Below, piece after piece: positions 33,456-43,700 of a stretch of 64,000 nucleotides of DNA. Origin of the DNA: Brachypodium distachyon (lineage: Eukaryota > Streptophyta > Magnoliopsida > Poales > Poaceae); contig NC_016133.3 in the NCBI RefSeq assembly GCF_000005505.3, forward strand, positions 54,153,237 to 54,217,236. Reading direction: 5' to 3'. The notes below the pieces were generated by a model that was given only the letters and a program-made list of their open reading frames with translations, searched no databases and had not been told where the DNA came from. Made by a program: the position numbers and the translations under genes. How positions within the stretch are numbered: the stretch's first letter is position 1; the number at the start of each line of letters is the position of its first letter.

Positions 33456-34781
33456 ATGCGGGCGCTGGAGGACGACCTCTTTCCGTCCACTCCAGGGAAG
33501 GTGAAGATCGAGAGGGCAGGCGGGGGCGCCATGGCCATGAACCGCCAGCTCCACCGCTGCTTCGCCTCCACCAGCACGATGTTCCTCTGGGCGCTCTTCC
33601 TCGTCGCCATGACCGCGTCCTACCTCAGCTTCCAGTCCTTCGTCGACACCTCCTCCAAGTACTTCGCCGCCTCCTGGGGCGGCCTCCACTGGGAGCGCCA
33701 GATCCGCGCGTCCGCCGCCGTCAGGCGCCCGCCTGGCTCCGCCGCAGGGGCGGGGATGTCGGTGCTCGTGACCGGCGCGGCGGGGTTCGTCGGCACGCAC
33801 TGCTCGCTCGCGCTCCGGAAGCGCGGGGACGGCGTCGTCGGCATCGACAACTTCAACTCCTACTACGACCCTTCCCTCAAGAAGGCCCGCAAGGCGCTGC
33901 TCACCTCGCACGGCGTGTTCGTCGTCGAGGGCGACATCAACGACGGCCGCCTCCTTGCCAAGCTCTTCGACGTCGTGCCCTTCACCCACGTGCTCCACCT
34001 CGCCGCGCAGGCCGGGGTGCGCTACGCCATGGAGAACCCGGCGTCCTACGTGCACTCCAACGTCGCCGGCCTCGTCACCCTCCTCGAGGCCTGCAAGAAC
34101 GCCGACCCGCAGCCGGCTATCGTCTGGGCATCGTCTTCCTCCGTCTACGGCCTCAACGACAAGGTCCCTTTCTCGGAGGCCGACCGCACCGACCAGCCGG
34201 CGTCGCTGTACGCCGCCACCAAGAAGGCCGGCGAGGAGATCACCCACTCGTACAACCACATCTACGGGCTCTCCATCACCGGCCTCCGCTTCTTCACCGT
34301 GTACGGTCCCTGGGGCCGGCCGGACATGGCCTACTTCTCCTTCACGCGCAACATCCTGCAGGGGAAGCCCATCACGGTGTACCGCGGCAAGAACCACGTC
34401 GACCTGGCCCGCGACTTCACATACATCGACGACATCGTCAAGGGCTGCCTGGGCTCCCTCGACACGGCCGGCAGGAGCACCGGCACCGGCGGCAAGAAGC
34501 GCGGGCCGGCGCCCTACAGGATCTTCAACCTCGGCAACACATCCCCTGTCACGGTGCCCACCCTGGTGTCCATCCTCGAGAAGCACCTCCGCGTGAAGGC
34601 CAAGAAGCACGTGATCGAGATGCCCGGCAATGGCGACGTGCCATTCACCCACGCCAACATCTCCCTCGCCAGGCAGCAGCTCGGCTACAAGCCAACGACC
34701 AACCTCGACGCCGGCCTCAAGAAGTTCGTCAAATGGTACCTCTCCTACTACGGCTACACCAGGGGATCCAAGAACTTGTGA
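33456..34781 (+). CDS. UDP-glucuronate 4-epimerase (type II membrane protein)
   Basis: Intronless gene of 441 residues. The first in-frame ATG is 33456 (MRALEDDLFPSTPGK); the open frame extends upstream to 33384 without an ATG. A single membrane anchor lies at about 42-60 (MFLWALFLVAMTASYLSF), giving the short cytosolic tail and Golgi-lumen catalytic domain typical of plant GAE enzymes. The extended-SDR domain has the NAD-binding TGAAGFVGTH at about 105, SSSSVYG, and the catalytic YAATK with Tyr252 and Lys256. RFFTVYGPWGRPDMA and ARDFTYIDDIV are family motifs. The enzyme interconverts UDP-glucuronate and UDP-galacturonate, the sugar donor for pectin. The C terminus ends in an SYYGYTRGSKNL-type tail. 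Strong GC bias produces long shadow ORFs in frame +2 (33347-35077) and on the minus strand (33318-34652). Confidence 0.96.
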   Translation: MRALEDDLFPSTPGKVKIERAGGGAMAMNRQLHRCFASTSTMFLWALFLVAMTASYLSFQSFVDTSSKYFAASWGGLHWERQIRASAAVRRPPGSAAGAGMSVLVTGAAGFVGTHCSLALRKRGDGVVGIDNFNSYYDPSLKKARKALLTSHGVFVVEGDINDGRLLAKLFDVVPFTHVLHLAAQAGVRYAMENPASYVHSNVAGLVTLLEACKNADPQPAIVWASSSSVYGLNDKVPFSEADRTDQPASLYAATKKAGEEITHSYNHIYGLSITGLRFFTVYGPWGRPDMAYFSFTRNILQGKPITVYRGKNHVDLARDFTYIDDIVKGCLGSLDTAGRSTGTGGKKRGPAPYRIFNLGNTSPVTVPTLVSILEKHLRVKAKKHVIEMPGNGDVPFTHANISLARQQLGYKPTTNLDAGLKKFVKWYLSYYGYTRGSKNL

Positions 34782-36930
34782 CTACCACTACTGCTACATT
34801 CCATCCCTATTCTTCCCCTCCTCTTGCTGATTCTTTTATTTTCCATTTCTTTTTCTTCTTTGGCCTGCTCCCCGCGGCAGGCACAACTTCCGGATCAAAC
34901 ATTTTTAGACTCGTGGCATACCCGGATCAAACATTAACATTCTTGTCTCAATTTTTTTGGCGGAAATATTTTATGCTGTCCTCCGATGAGGAAAGTAAAA
35001 AATCCAGGTTCAGATTCTTTTCTTGGAGTGACGGAGGGGATGGAAGAAGAAGCAATTGGGGAAGCTTCCCCTCATGATTTATTTCATTGTTCATCTGTAA
35101 AGTGGGGCTATTCTTCCCCTTCCCTCTCCATCCCAAAGATTTTTCATGTAATCTCATGGCTGTACTGAGCCTGACCTGAGATGGCGCTAACCAAATGAAA
35201 ATGATGCAACTAATTAGCTCCTTTATCTGATCGCTGGTTTAAATTTCGAATCTGTCGGTTTGTTTAGCCGTTCCAGTTACCGCTTGACTCCCGGAGTTTA
35301 GCCGTAGAAAGCGCGGGGTCGCGCTGGGGTGGCAGTTCTGTAAATCAGCGGCGGAACGTGGGCTTATTGGCCGCGGAGGTTTCGGCGCCGGCCGGCGTGA
35401 TAAAGATAAGCTGGTGTGCCTCGAATGGCTCGATGTGGCCGCCAGCTGGCTCCCCATTCGCTCGGTCCTTCCTGGCTCTGGCAGTGGGGCCCGATGGCTT
35501 TGATTGCTGACCGTGGGCCCGATTTGGCTGTCGCTGGAGGTGGGGCGGGCGTGTCGAGTGGTCGGTGGGTGGGCCTGCCCACGTGGGCCACATGGGTTTG
35601 GTGGGCCCGTCAACGCGTAGGTGCTGGACTCTCTTTTCTACGAGGCTGAGCTGTATTCGAACTGCCTTTTCTTTATTAGTTGTCGAGGAACAGGAATACG
35701 TTCTGTTCTTGAGATCTAGCATCACTGCACGAGCTGGAGTAGGGCTAAGATTATGCTAGGCTATGATTAGTCAGTACACTAGCACTAGAACTATACAATC
35801 ATGCAAGTAATTGTAAATTATCAGTGAAAACAAATCGGCAAATGTTCCTGTGGTGGCAGCTTGCGCAATGCACTCTACTTTATTTTACCGCTGCTTTCTT
35901 CTACACGCTGGTGGTGGGTTACATGATGCTACTACGGCGCTGATGATCTGTATTGAATGTGCGAGAATTTAAAATGTTTAAAAACGGGGTGTGTTGGTCG
36001 TGGTCGACCTCTGCCCGAGGACCGACTAGTAGCCCTGGTGGTTTGTCTGGCCAAGAACACGAGGCAGATCCCGTGGATTTTTTAGAAGATGCGGAAAGAA
36101 AATGCTCGAGAAGCGTACGTGTCATGGCCTAATGGGTTCACGAGTCGAGAAGCGACTGGCCGGTGGCCGTCTCTTGCTCTCTCTCACTGCCAGAGTCCAA
36201 GACTTGCAGAGGTCCGCCCAGGCAAGCAGCTTGCAGGCCACGCGTTTCGACTGTCGAGTCGAGACGCACAAGCTGAACCCGATGCGCGTGCAGGGTTCCG
36301 TAACAGGATACTCTTCGAAAGAGTCCAAATAAAGATGCTCTTCGGTCTTCATGATACGGTACGGAACTTGGTTCACGCGAGAAGACGGTGATGCTCCTTT
36401 CTTGGATACTCCTACATTATTGTACTACTGTTCCTTGTGTTTCGGAAAAGCATTTTTCTTCTGCTTCTGTAGTGCACTAGTGCAGTCTTTGCTCTATTTT
36501 CCTCAGTGGGTCAGTCATGAACTTATGATAACGTGATATGGTTCGTTTCATTGGCGTGGCATGATGTTGGGCCCTGTTTTTTTCTAAGGAAATCCACCAC
36601 CACCTTTTGTTGCCGTGGTGCGTTAGTGGCTAGTGGTGGGCCGAGTGGTCACTCGCCCGTGGCCCCGGCACACGGACAAAGCGACGAAACCGGCCCACTG
36701 TGGTGACACGACGAATAAAATTTAAAAGTAAAGCATCGAACGGGCGACCACCTAGTGCGGCAAAACCTACTACAGTTTTGGCATTACGCTGTGGTTATGA
36801 GATTGATGTTGTTGTTCACAGTTTTGGAGTACTTATGTCTGTGGATGCTGCGCGGTACAGCCGCATGGACGAAACCAACTGCGATGGCGTATCCATCCCA
36901 ACTGAACTAGAACTATACTGATGTTGTTTG
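34782..36930. other. Intergenic spacer after the epimerase gene
   Basis: The first 400 bp are the epimerase 3' region. From 35470 to 35620 several TGGGCC/GGCCCA motifs (GTGGGCCC, CTGCCCACGTGGGCC, GTGGGCCCG) are packed together, typical of grass TCP-bound promoters, yet no gene with recognisable motifs follows on either strand. Confidence 0.5.
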
Positions 36931-36931
36931 T

Positions 36932-37043
36932 CTCCTCCGTTTGATAATTTTTGTCTTAAATTTGTCTAAAGATGGATATATCTGTTACTAAAAAACGTTT
37001 AGATACATGTAATATTTTAACAAAAATTATGAAACGGAGAGAG
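36932..37043. mobile_element. Stowaway-like MITE, about 112 bp
   Basis: The left terminus CTCCTCCGTTTGATAATTTTTG pairs with the right terminus CAAAAATTATGAAACGGAGAGAG. The right flank is TA (37044-37045); the left flank is GT, so the target duplication is imperfect. The interior TTTAGATACATGTAATATTTT matches the 28934-29046 element. Confidence 0.75.
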
Positions 37044-37395
37044 TACGCGATTATCCTATTGTGCCTGTGTACTCAGTGGTCACTGGGTGGGAGTCGCTCT
37101 GCTGCTGCGCGAAGATCTCACGGCTTCCTGGTGGGTTATCTATGCCAGCTACCTCATCAAGGACGTAAGATATGAGCTCGCTTGTGGTCTGGACGTTTGC
37201 GTCGATGTCTCGTATTGCGCTGCGACCATTCATGTGAGGCTGTGAGGTGGCTTCAATCCGAGCTACTGCACCTTCGGGCTTCGTTTGGTCGGGGACCCAG
37301 GGTAGGGAAGCTCGGGTCGGGTGTTATTTAAACTAAAACGGTTTAAATCCCTAGCATGTAGGGAAGAAAACCCAGCTGGGGTCAAGACATCTCAG

Positions 37396-37600
37396 GCCTT
37401 GTTTGGGGTAGTGTAGTTTTTTAGTCAACAGTGTTTTGGGTTTTTGAGTGTTTTGGATTAGTTACTAGTGTTTTGTTATTTGAGGGTTCATCCAAAATAC
37501 TCAAAAACCCAAAACACTAGTGTTTTTTTAAAAAGTGTTTTAATTTGTTAAAAAAATAGAGTGTTTTGTTCGGGAAACTAGAAATAATCCCCTCCAAACC
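37396..37600. mobile_element. Possible MITE with GGCCTTGTTTGG end
   Basis: GGCCTTGTTTGGGG at 37396 is a common start of grass Tourist/hAT-type MITEs. Inside, CAGTGTTTTGGGTTTTTGAGT and ACTCAAAAACCCAAAACACTAG (about 37425 and 37500) are long inverted repeats that would fold into a hairpin. CCCCTCCAAAC near 37590 could be the decayed other end. No clear target duplication. Confidence 0.4.
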
Positions 37601-37608
37601 CTTCCGAC

Positions 37609-37848
37609 TCCTTCCATTCCTTAAAGGTTGGCATATTGGTTTTCATCAAGGCAAGACTTTGACCACAAATTACAATGTCAAGGTGTGATTTATATGACAT
37701 GAAACCACAAGTATAATCAACTACTTTTGATAACGAATCTAGCGATACTAATTTCATGTCATATAAACCACACCTTGACATAGTAATTTGTGGTTAAAGA
37801 CTTGTTTTAATGAAATCTAATATGTCAATCTTTAAGGAACGAAGGGAG
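37609..37848. mobile_element. Stowaway-like MITE, 240 bp
   Basis: Termini CTCCTTCCATTCCTTAAAG and CTTTAAGGAACGAAGGGAG are inverted repeats, with longer inner complementarity (AAGACTTTGACCACAAATTA against TAATTTGTGGTTAAAGACTT). The right flank is TA (37849-37850). It has the same length and inner motif order as the element at 44395-44634 in the kinase gene, so both belong to one 240-bp family. Confidence 0.8.
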
Positions 37849-38034
37849 TATCAAACAACCATTTGTAGTTTGTAGTGTTTTTTAGTTTTGAGTGGATATT
37901 ATCCTAGAAAACACCACAAAAGTGAGAAAAAAAAACACCTCTGGACCCTACTGATCTCACCTCTCCGCACTCTGAATCGAGAGCAGGACACGAAACTCTC
38001 GGCTTCCGGTCACTCCATTCAAGCCTACCGATTA

Positions 38035-38404
38035 CTCCCTCCTTCCCAGTTTACATGTCGTTTTAGATTTATTCCAGATACCAAGAAAGTTTAAACCACG
38101 CCAAAATCTGTAATTATTGCTGCCGCTTAAACGTATCGAATTGACTTGGTTGCAATTAATCTCGTGGCCCCGCGCCTCACAGCCCACGCGCGCGTGCGCA
38201 TTGGTCAAGGCTGCATTCAGCCCAATAGACGAGCACCTACTTAGCCATGCAAAGCCCGCTAGAAACTCAAGCGGCAGGAGGAAATTAATCGATGCGTGGA
38301 AACCGAAGCCTTAATTAGGTGCGCTATCTGTACTTCCTAATACGACATCTTTTATGGGAAATTTTATAAAATCTTAAACGACGACTAAATTGGGAAGGAG
38401 GGAG
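38035..38404. mobile_element. Stowaway-like MITE, 370 bp, with TA target duplication
   Basis: CTCCCTCCTTCCCAGTTTAC at the left and AAATTGGGAAGGAGGGAG at the right are inverted termini. The next inner blocks (GTCGTTTTAGATTTATTCC and ATCTTAAACGACGAC) also pair. Flanks are TA on both sides (38033-38034 and 38405-38406). The GC-rich middle (about 38150-38320) is unusual for this family and may be captured sequence. Confidence 0.8.
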
Positions 38405-38406
38405 TA

Positions 38407-40360
38407 CCAAACAGTGGCGGATATATGACAAACTAAAATTTTGGTGTGAAAAAACCGGTAGCATGTAGTGACAATGCCTAAAGTAACAGTCCAACGGATG
38501 CACTAGAATATATGACAATAAATTTATATGAATTAACATCTGATTTTTACGATGAGTTTACGGAATAAAACATCTAAAAAACCAAATTTCGTAAATGTTA
38601 AATCTCATCCGTAGTTGATCTGACTTAGTATGATGGTCTACTAATTTATATGAATTAATGAATATATTCTTATATACATATCTCTTGAATTTGTCATGAA
38701 TTTGTTGCCATCCTTCTTCTTTAGTACCATTGTCGAGTACGGCAGGAGTATGGGACGGGCCTGCAGCGATCCTCGGCCAATCAGAATTGAGTCCCAGGCA
38801 AAAGTATCGGTCGGTTCGACTTCGAAGGAGCCAGGAGGGAAGACGAGAAGATCGATTGGCGGAATCAGTGCCAGACAGAATCAATCTCTCTGTATTCTTT
38901 CTGTATTACAAACATCGGGAAAAAAAAACACCTCTTCTGTCCAGGGGCCCATGACGCACATGTCCTGGAGATGGGTCCTAGTCCACCGGCCCAATCAAGG
39001 TATGGCAGAGGTCATACGTTGCCATACTGGGCGCTACGCCCCTGTTACCAAAGTCTATTGGAGAAAGTCTTTTTCTTGAGCTTTATTCGGTATGAGCTAA
39101 ATGAGAGTACAACCTCGAACATTGTATTTATAGGGTTAGAGGTCTACAAAGTGAGCATGAGAAAAATAACGGGAGACAGAACTTTGTTGTGGATGTGGTG
39201 GGTGGATTGTTCCACGATCCATTGTATACCATTTGCATCTCATCTCTTTTTTCAGACAGCATCTTTCCCCTTTTTATCCTTTGATCTTGGTCATTTTTCC
39301 TCCACACCGGATCCTTCACCTTAACGGCTTAACATTTGATTTTTTTTTTGGCTTCATTTTGACTCTTTTTGAATTGTCTCATAGGTTTGACCATAGCCTC
39401 GTTGGCAAATTGACTTGTTTCGATATTTCTCTTTTTGACTAGGTCTTTTGTTACGTAGGCATAGAGGTTCGACCCATATAAAAAAATTGCTGTCTAGTCT
39501 CCAAGATGTTTGAACGTATCTAGCTTGTTATTCTCCAAAAACATGGCATGCAACTAGTTTCCAGTGTTGGAAGAAGGGGTTGTTCATCTGAAATCCATCG
39601 AGTTTGAATTCTAACCTATAAATACAACCCCATGAAAATTAAATCTGAAACATCCTTGCATGTTTTCTGATAAAGAACCCGCAGAGAGTTGGAGTTCTGG
39701 AGCCACATTGCCGTCCATAGTATCAGTCTAGGTCTACGACAACATTCCTTAAATTGGCTTCGATACCAAATCAGTATTTGTAATGAAATGGACTCTAATA
39801 TCAATGCGTACTTTGGGGACAAGATATTGCTAGCGCCTAGCTGAATCAAGATAGCAACCATTTCACACAAACTTGTTTGGATGTCGGTAGTGAATTCCAC
39901 TAGAGCTCACCGTAGTAGTTGCCCGTGTTTGTCGGAGTAGTCCTCGAAGCTCGGATCTAGGAGTCTACTTGAATAGTTGCCAGAGCTCACATGATTTCAC
40001 CGGATGTCTAACGGAGTTTGTTCGAATTCATCAGAGTACTTGCGGGCGGCAGCGTAGACGTAATCTTATCGGATCTGTAAGGCTTTGAATTGGAAGGAAG
40101 TTAAAATCCACCGCCTTTATCGAGAGTTCTAATATATAACCACATGACAAAAATAGAAAATGATTAAAGGAATGTTTTGGTTTCTATGTTTCTCATAGAC
40201 CTCGTTGGTTACTTCCAAACATCCCCCTTTGCTCTACGAGGAAGCAGCAGAAAACAGCAGAATTCATAAATCAATTTTAATTCCGAATTCCAGTCTTGAA
40301 CATATACTGTGGATAGTGTTTTCAGGCCACTAATCACGTGATCGTGTCGACGGACGGGCT
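38407..40360. other. Spacer with possible degraded retroelement sequence
   Basis: CAGTGGCGGA at about 38413 resembles a hAT end, but no partner end was found. Around 39750 the minus strand reads TTTGGTATCGAAGCC, similar to a tRNA-Met primer-binding site, and the flanking minus-strand sequence reads like a retroelement leader. I could not find paired LTRs or pol motifs. Confidence 0.3.
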
Positions 40361-40774
40361 TTGGCGCCTCCTTCTCCCGACCAGGTGGCGCGCTCCGTGG
40401 ATACAAACGTCCGCCTCCCGCTTCCCCGCCACGGCGCCACCTCTCCTCGAATTCCCTCCTCCGCAACGCGCGACCCTTCGCACGCCTCCCTCTCCCCCCA
40501 TTCCTCGCCTCGCCCCTCCCTCTCCCCACCTCCTTCCACCACTGCCCAATTCCCTCCCGAATTTTACCGCCCCCCATCGCGCGGTGGCGCTGCGTTCCTA
40601 GGGTTTCCTCGGCCAGCTCGCTCCGGTGCCGCGGGTTCCGCAGGCGTGCGTTTTGGGCCTCGGCTCAATCGGTCGACGAGCACGGCGAATCGGCACCGGT
40701 GTGGGGGAGCTCTCCGCCTGGCGCGCCGTCTGGCTCGGGAGGGGTGTTGGCGGCGGCGGCGGATATAGGCGACC

Positions 40775-43700
40775 ATGGTTGGGTCCGGGGAGAAGGCGGG
40801 CGGCGGGACTGGGTCCGGGGGCGGAGGGGAGAGGCGCAAGTACCCGATCGGCGTGGAGGACTACGAGCTGTACGAGGAGATCGGGCAGGGCGTCAGCGCC
40901 ATCGTCTACCGCGCGCTCTGCAAGCCGCTCGACGAGATCGTCGCCGTCAAGGTGCTCGACTTCGAGCGCACCAACAGCGACCTGGTAATTAGTTTGATTA
41001 TTAATGGCGTCGTTTCGTACCCTTGAATCTTCGTCCCGATCGTTTTGCTCGCCTAAATCCGTCTTTCGTTTAGCCTCTATCGTTGATTAATTCAATTCAT
41101 GGCATGGTTCGCTTGGGAGATGCCCGTGTAGCGTGAAATGTTTGTGTGTGTGCCTGTGTGGTAGGTATCGAACTAACAGGTTGGGTTACTCACAGTCACA
41201 GTAGATGATCCTCCGAGGCACCATAGAAATGCCAAATTTCCACTCATTTCATTACAGAATAACAACGGTCGGACAAGTCCTACGTGTAAATGAATTAGAG
41301 GTGTTCAAATATCGGTTGAGTTGAAACTGGTCAAACATGGCGATTGAGCTCGTCCTAGTACAAACTCCTTCGATGACTCCAATCGAGCTGCCGATGCTAG
41401 TTCAAGATATACCACGGTTTTGACGGAAAACGTGTTTGAACACCCCTAATATGAATCTGGTTGGATACAAATATTGAACATGTCGCGTAGAGGGGATCCC
41501 TTATGCTCTTTGCTTGTATTGACTTTTAGCATTGTGCCACAGTTACGAATTATATTCTCGTCTATGTCTACTACCGCCACAACTGTGTGTAAAATGACCA
41601 ACACGGGTGTTTTATGCAGAACAATATCATGCGTGAAGCTCAGACGATGATTCTTATAGATCATCCTAATGTTGTTAAGGCACTTTGTTCATTTACAAAT
41701 AACCAAACTTTATGGGTGGTTATGCCGTACATGGCTGGAGGATCTTGTCTTCACATAATGAAATCAGTCCATCCAGATGGTTTCGAGGAAGCTATCATCG
41801 CAACAGTGCTTCGTGAAGTCCTGAAAGGTTTAGAATACCTTCATCATCATGGGCATATACATCGAGATGTCAAGGTAAATACACATTTAGACCCATCTGT
41901 GTTCATATATATTTGAAGGATCTGCTGTTCCCCTATGCTGAGCGCTACATTAATATCACAAGTTTTAAATATTCTTGCTATTTACACTTTTCAGACAACT
42001 TAATGTTGATTTCTTTCTTTCTTTTGGCCATAGGCAGGAAATATCCTAGTCGATTCTCGTTGTGGAGTTAAGCTCGGAGATTTTGGGGTTTCTGCTTGTC
42101 TTTTTGAATCTGGTGACAGGCAGCGGGCTAGGAATACTTTTGTGGGAACTCCTTGCTGGTAGTTATTCTCAAAATGTAGCAAATAAGCTTTTTATTTCTG
42201 CTACATAAGATTTTCTCGACACATCCTCATATGTGGACCGTTTTAATGATTAGGATGGCACCAGAAGTAATGGAGCAACTACATGGATATGATTTCAAGT
42301 AGGCTACTTATTTTTCTGGACCACTAGTTTACTATCAGGGTACCTTTTGTTCAAACTGCATGTTAACTGGAACTGCTTTGAACAAATGAGATATATTGCA
42401 GGGCAGACATATGGTCCTTTGGAATTACTGCACTTGAACTTGCTCATGGTCACGCTCCTTTCTCAAAGTACCCTCCCATGAAGGTCTTGCTTATGACATA
42501 CAGTATCTTTCAGACATCCCTTTTGTTATGATGTGTGGTAGGGGGTAACTTCTGTAATTCATTTACTTGGCTAGGTCTTGCTTATGACACTTCAAAATGC
42601 TCCTCCCGGTCTTGATTATGAAAGAGATAAGAAATTCTCAAGGGTAAATATATTTGAGATAATCTATAACCTCCAAAATCTGTATCGGGGTCAACTTATT
42701 TATGTATGCTGATTTCTGTGGCAGCACTTTAAGCAAATGGTTGCTATGTGTTTGGTGAAAGACCCTTCAAAAAGGCCAACGGCAAAAAAATTGCTCAAAC
42801 AACCCTTTTTCAAGCAAGCTCGTTCAAATGATTTCATTTCTCGAAAGCTTTTGGAGGGATTGCCTGGCCTTGGTGCCAGATATCAAGCTTTGAAGGTACA
42901 CTGGTTTAAATGGTGCCTGACTACTTGTGGTCATCTGATCATCTTCATCAAGTTAACGCGGGATATTAACTATTAACAGGAAAAGGACGAACATTTACTT
43001 GCTCAAAAGAAAATGCCTGATGGTAAAAAGGAAGAAATATCGCAGGTGCTCATTCTCCTGAAAATGATCCCATTCTTGGAGTAGTTAAATCAAGAAACTA
43101 TAGTATCTTTCATTCCCCCCTTTTTACATGTCTTGTATGACCGCCAAACTAAATATGCAGTTCTTGCTGGTTTCTTTAGCCAATGGTTATCTTTTAAGTT
43201 TCCTCAAAACATAAGTAAACTAGGGGTTCTAAAAATATAATGTGCAAACATATAGATATGACCTTGTTTCGGAACTTTTGTTGCTTAGAAAGTCAAACAG
43301 GAAGCTTACGAAGTTACTTAATGATTGAACCAGGTAGGTGTTGGGACATTGGGCAGGTCATGATATCTGAAAAAAAAATTGGTATCGTGTCTGTACAAAA
43401 AAGGGAAGAGGAGTCACTCATATAGCTTCTTGCTCTAGTGTTACACAAGTCCCAGTTTCCGGCACTAACTTGTAGGGAAGCTGATATGTACATCTAAAAC
43501 TAATGCCTTTTTCCTCAAACTAAAATTAATGCATTTTGAGTGGACAAAGACATACTTTCTAGCCTACTGTTAGCTTTCCAAACTGAAACATCCTTTCCCT
43601 TTTGGTAACATGGCAACTCCCTACTATATCATCATTGTTGGTTTGACCTTGAAGTCTTGAACTGTTTGATATCACTGTAAAACTCAACTATATTTTGTTT

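Noticed and set aside
33318..35077. Long ORFs (444 codons minus, 576 codons plus frame 2) over the epimerase gene
   Set aside because: They are frame shadows of the GC-rich GAE coding sequence; only the 33456-34781 frame carries SDR motifs and a membrane anchor.
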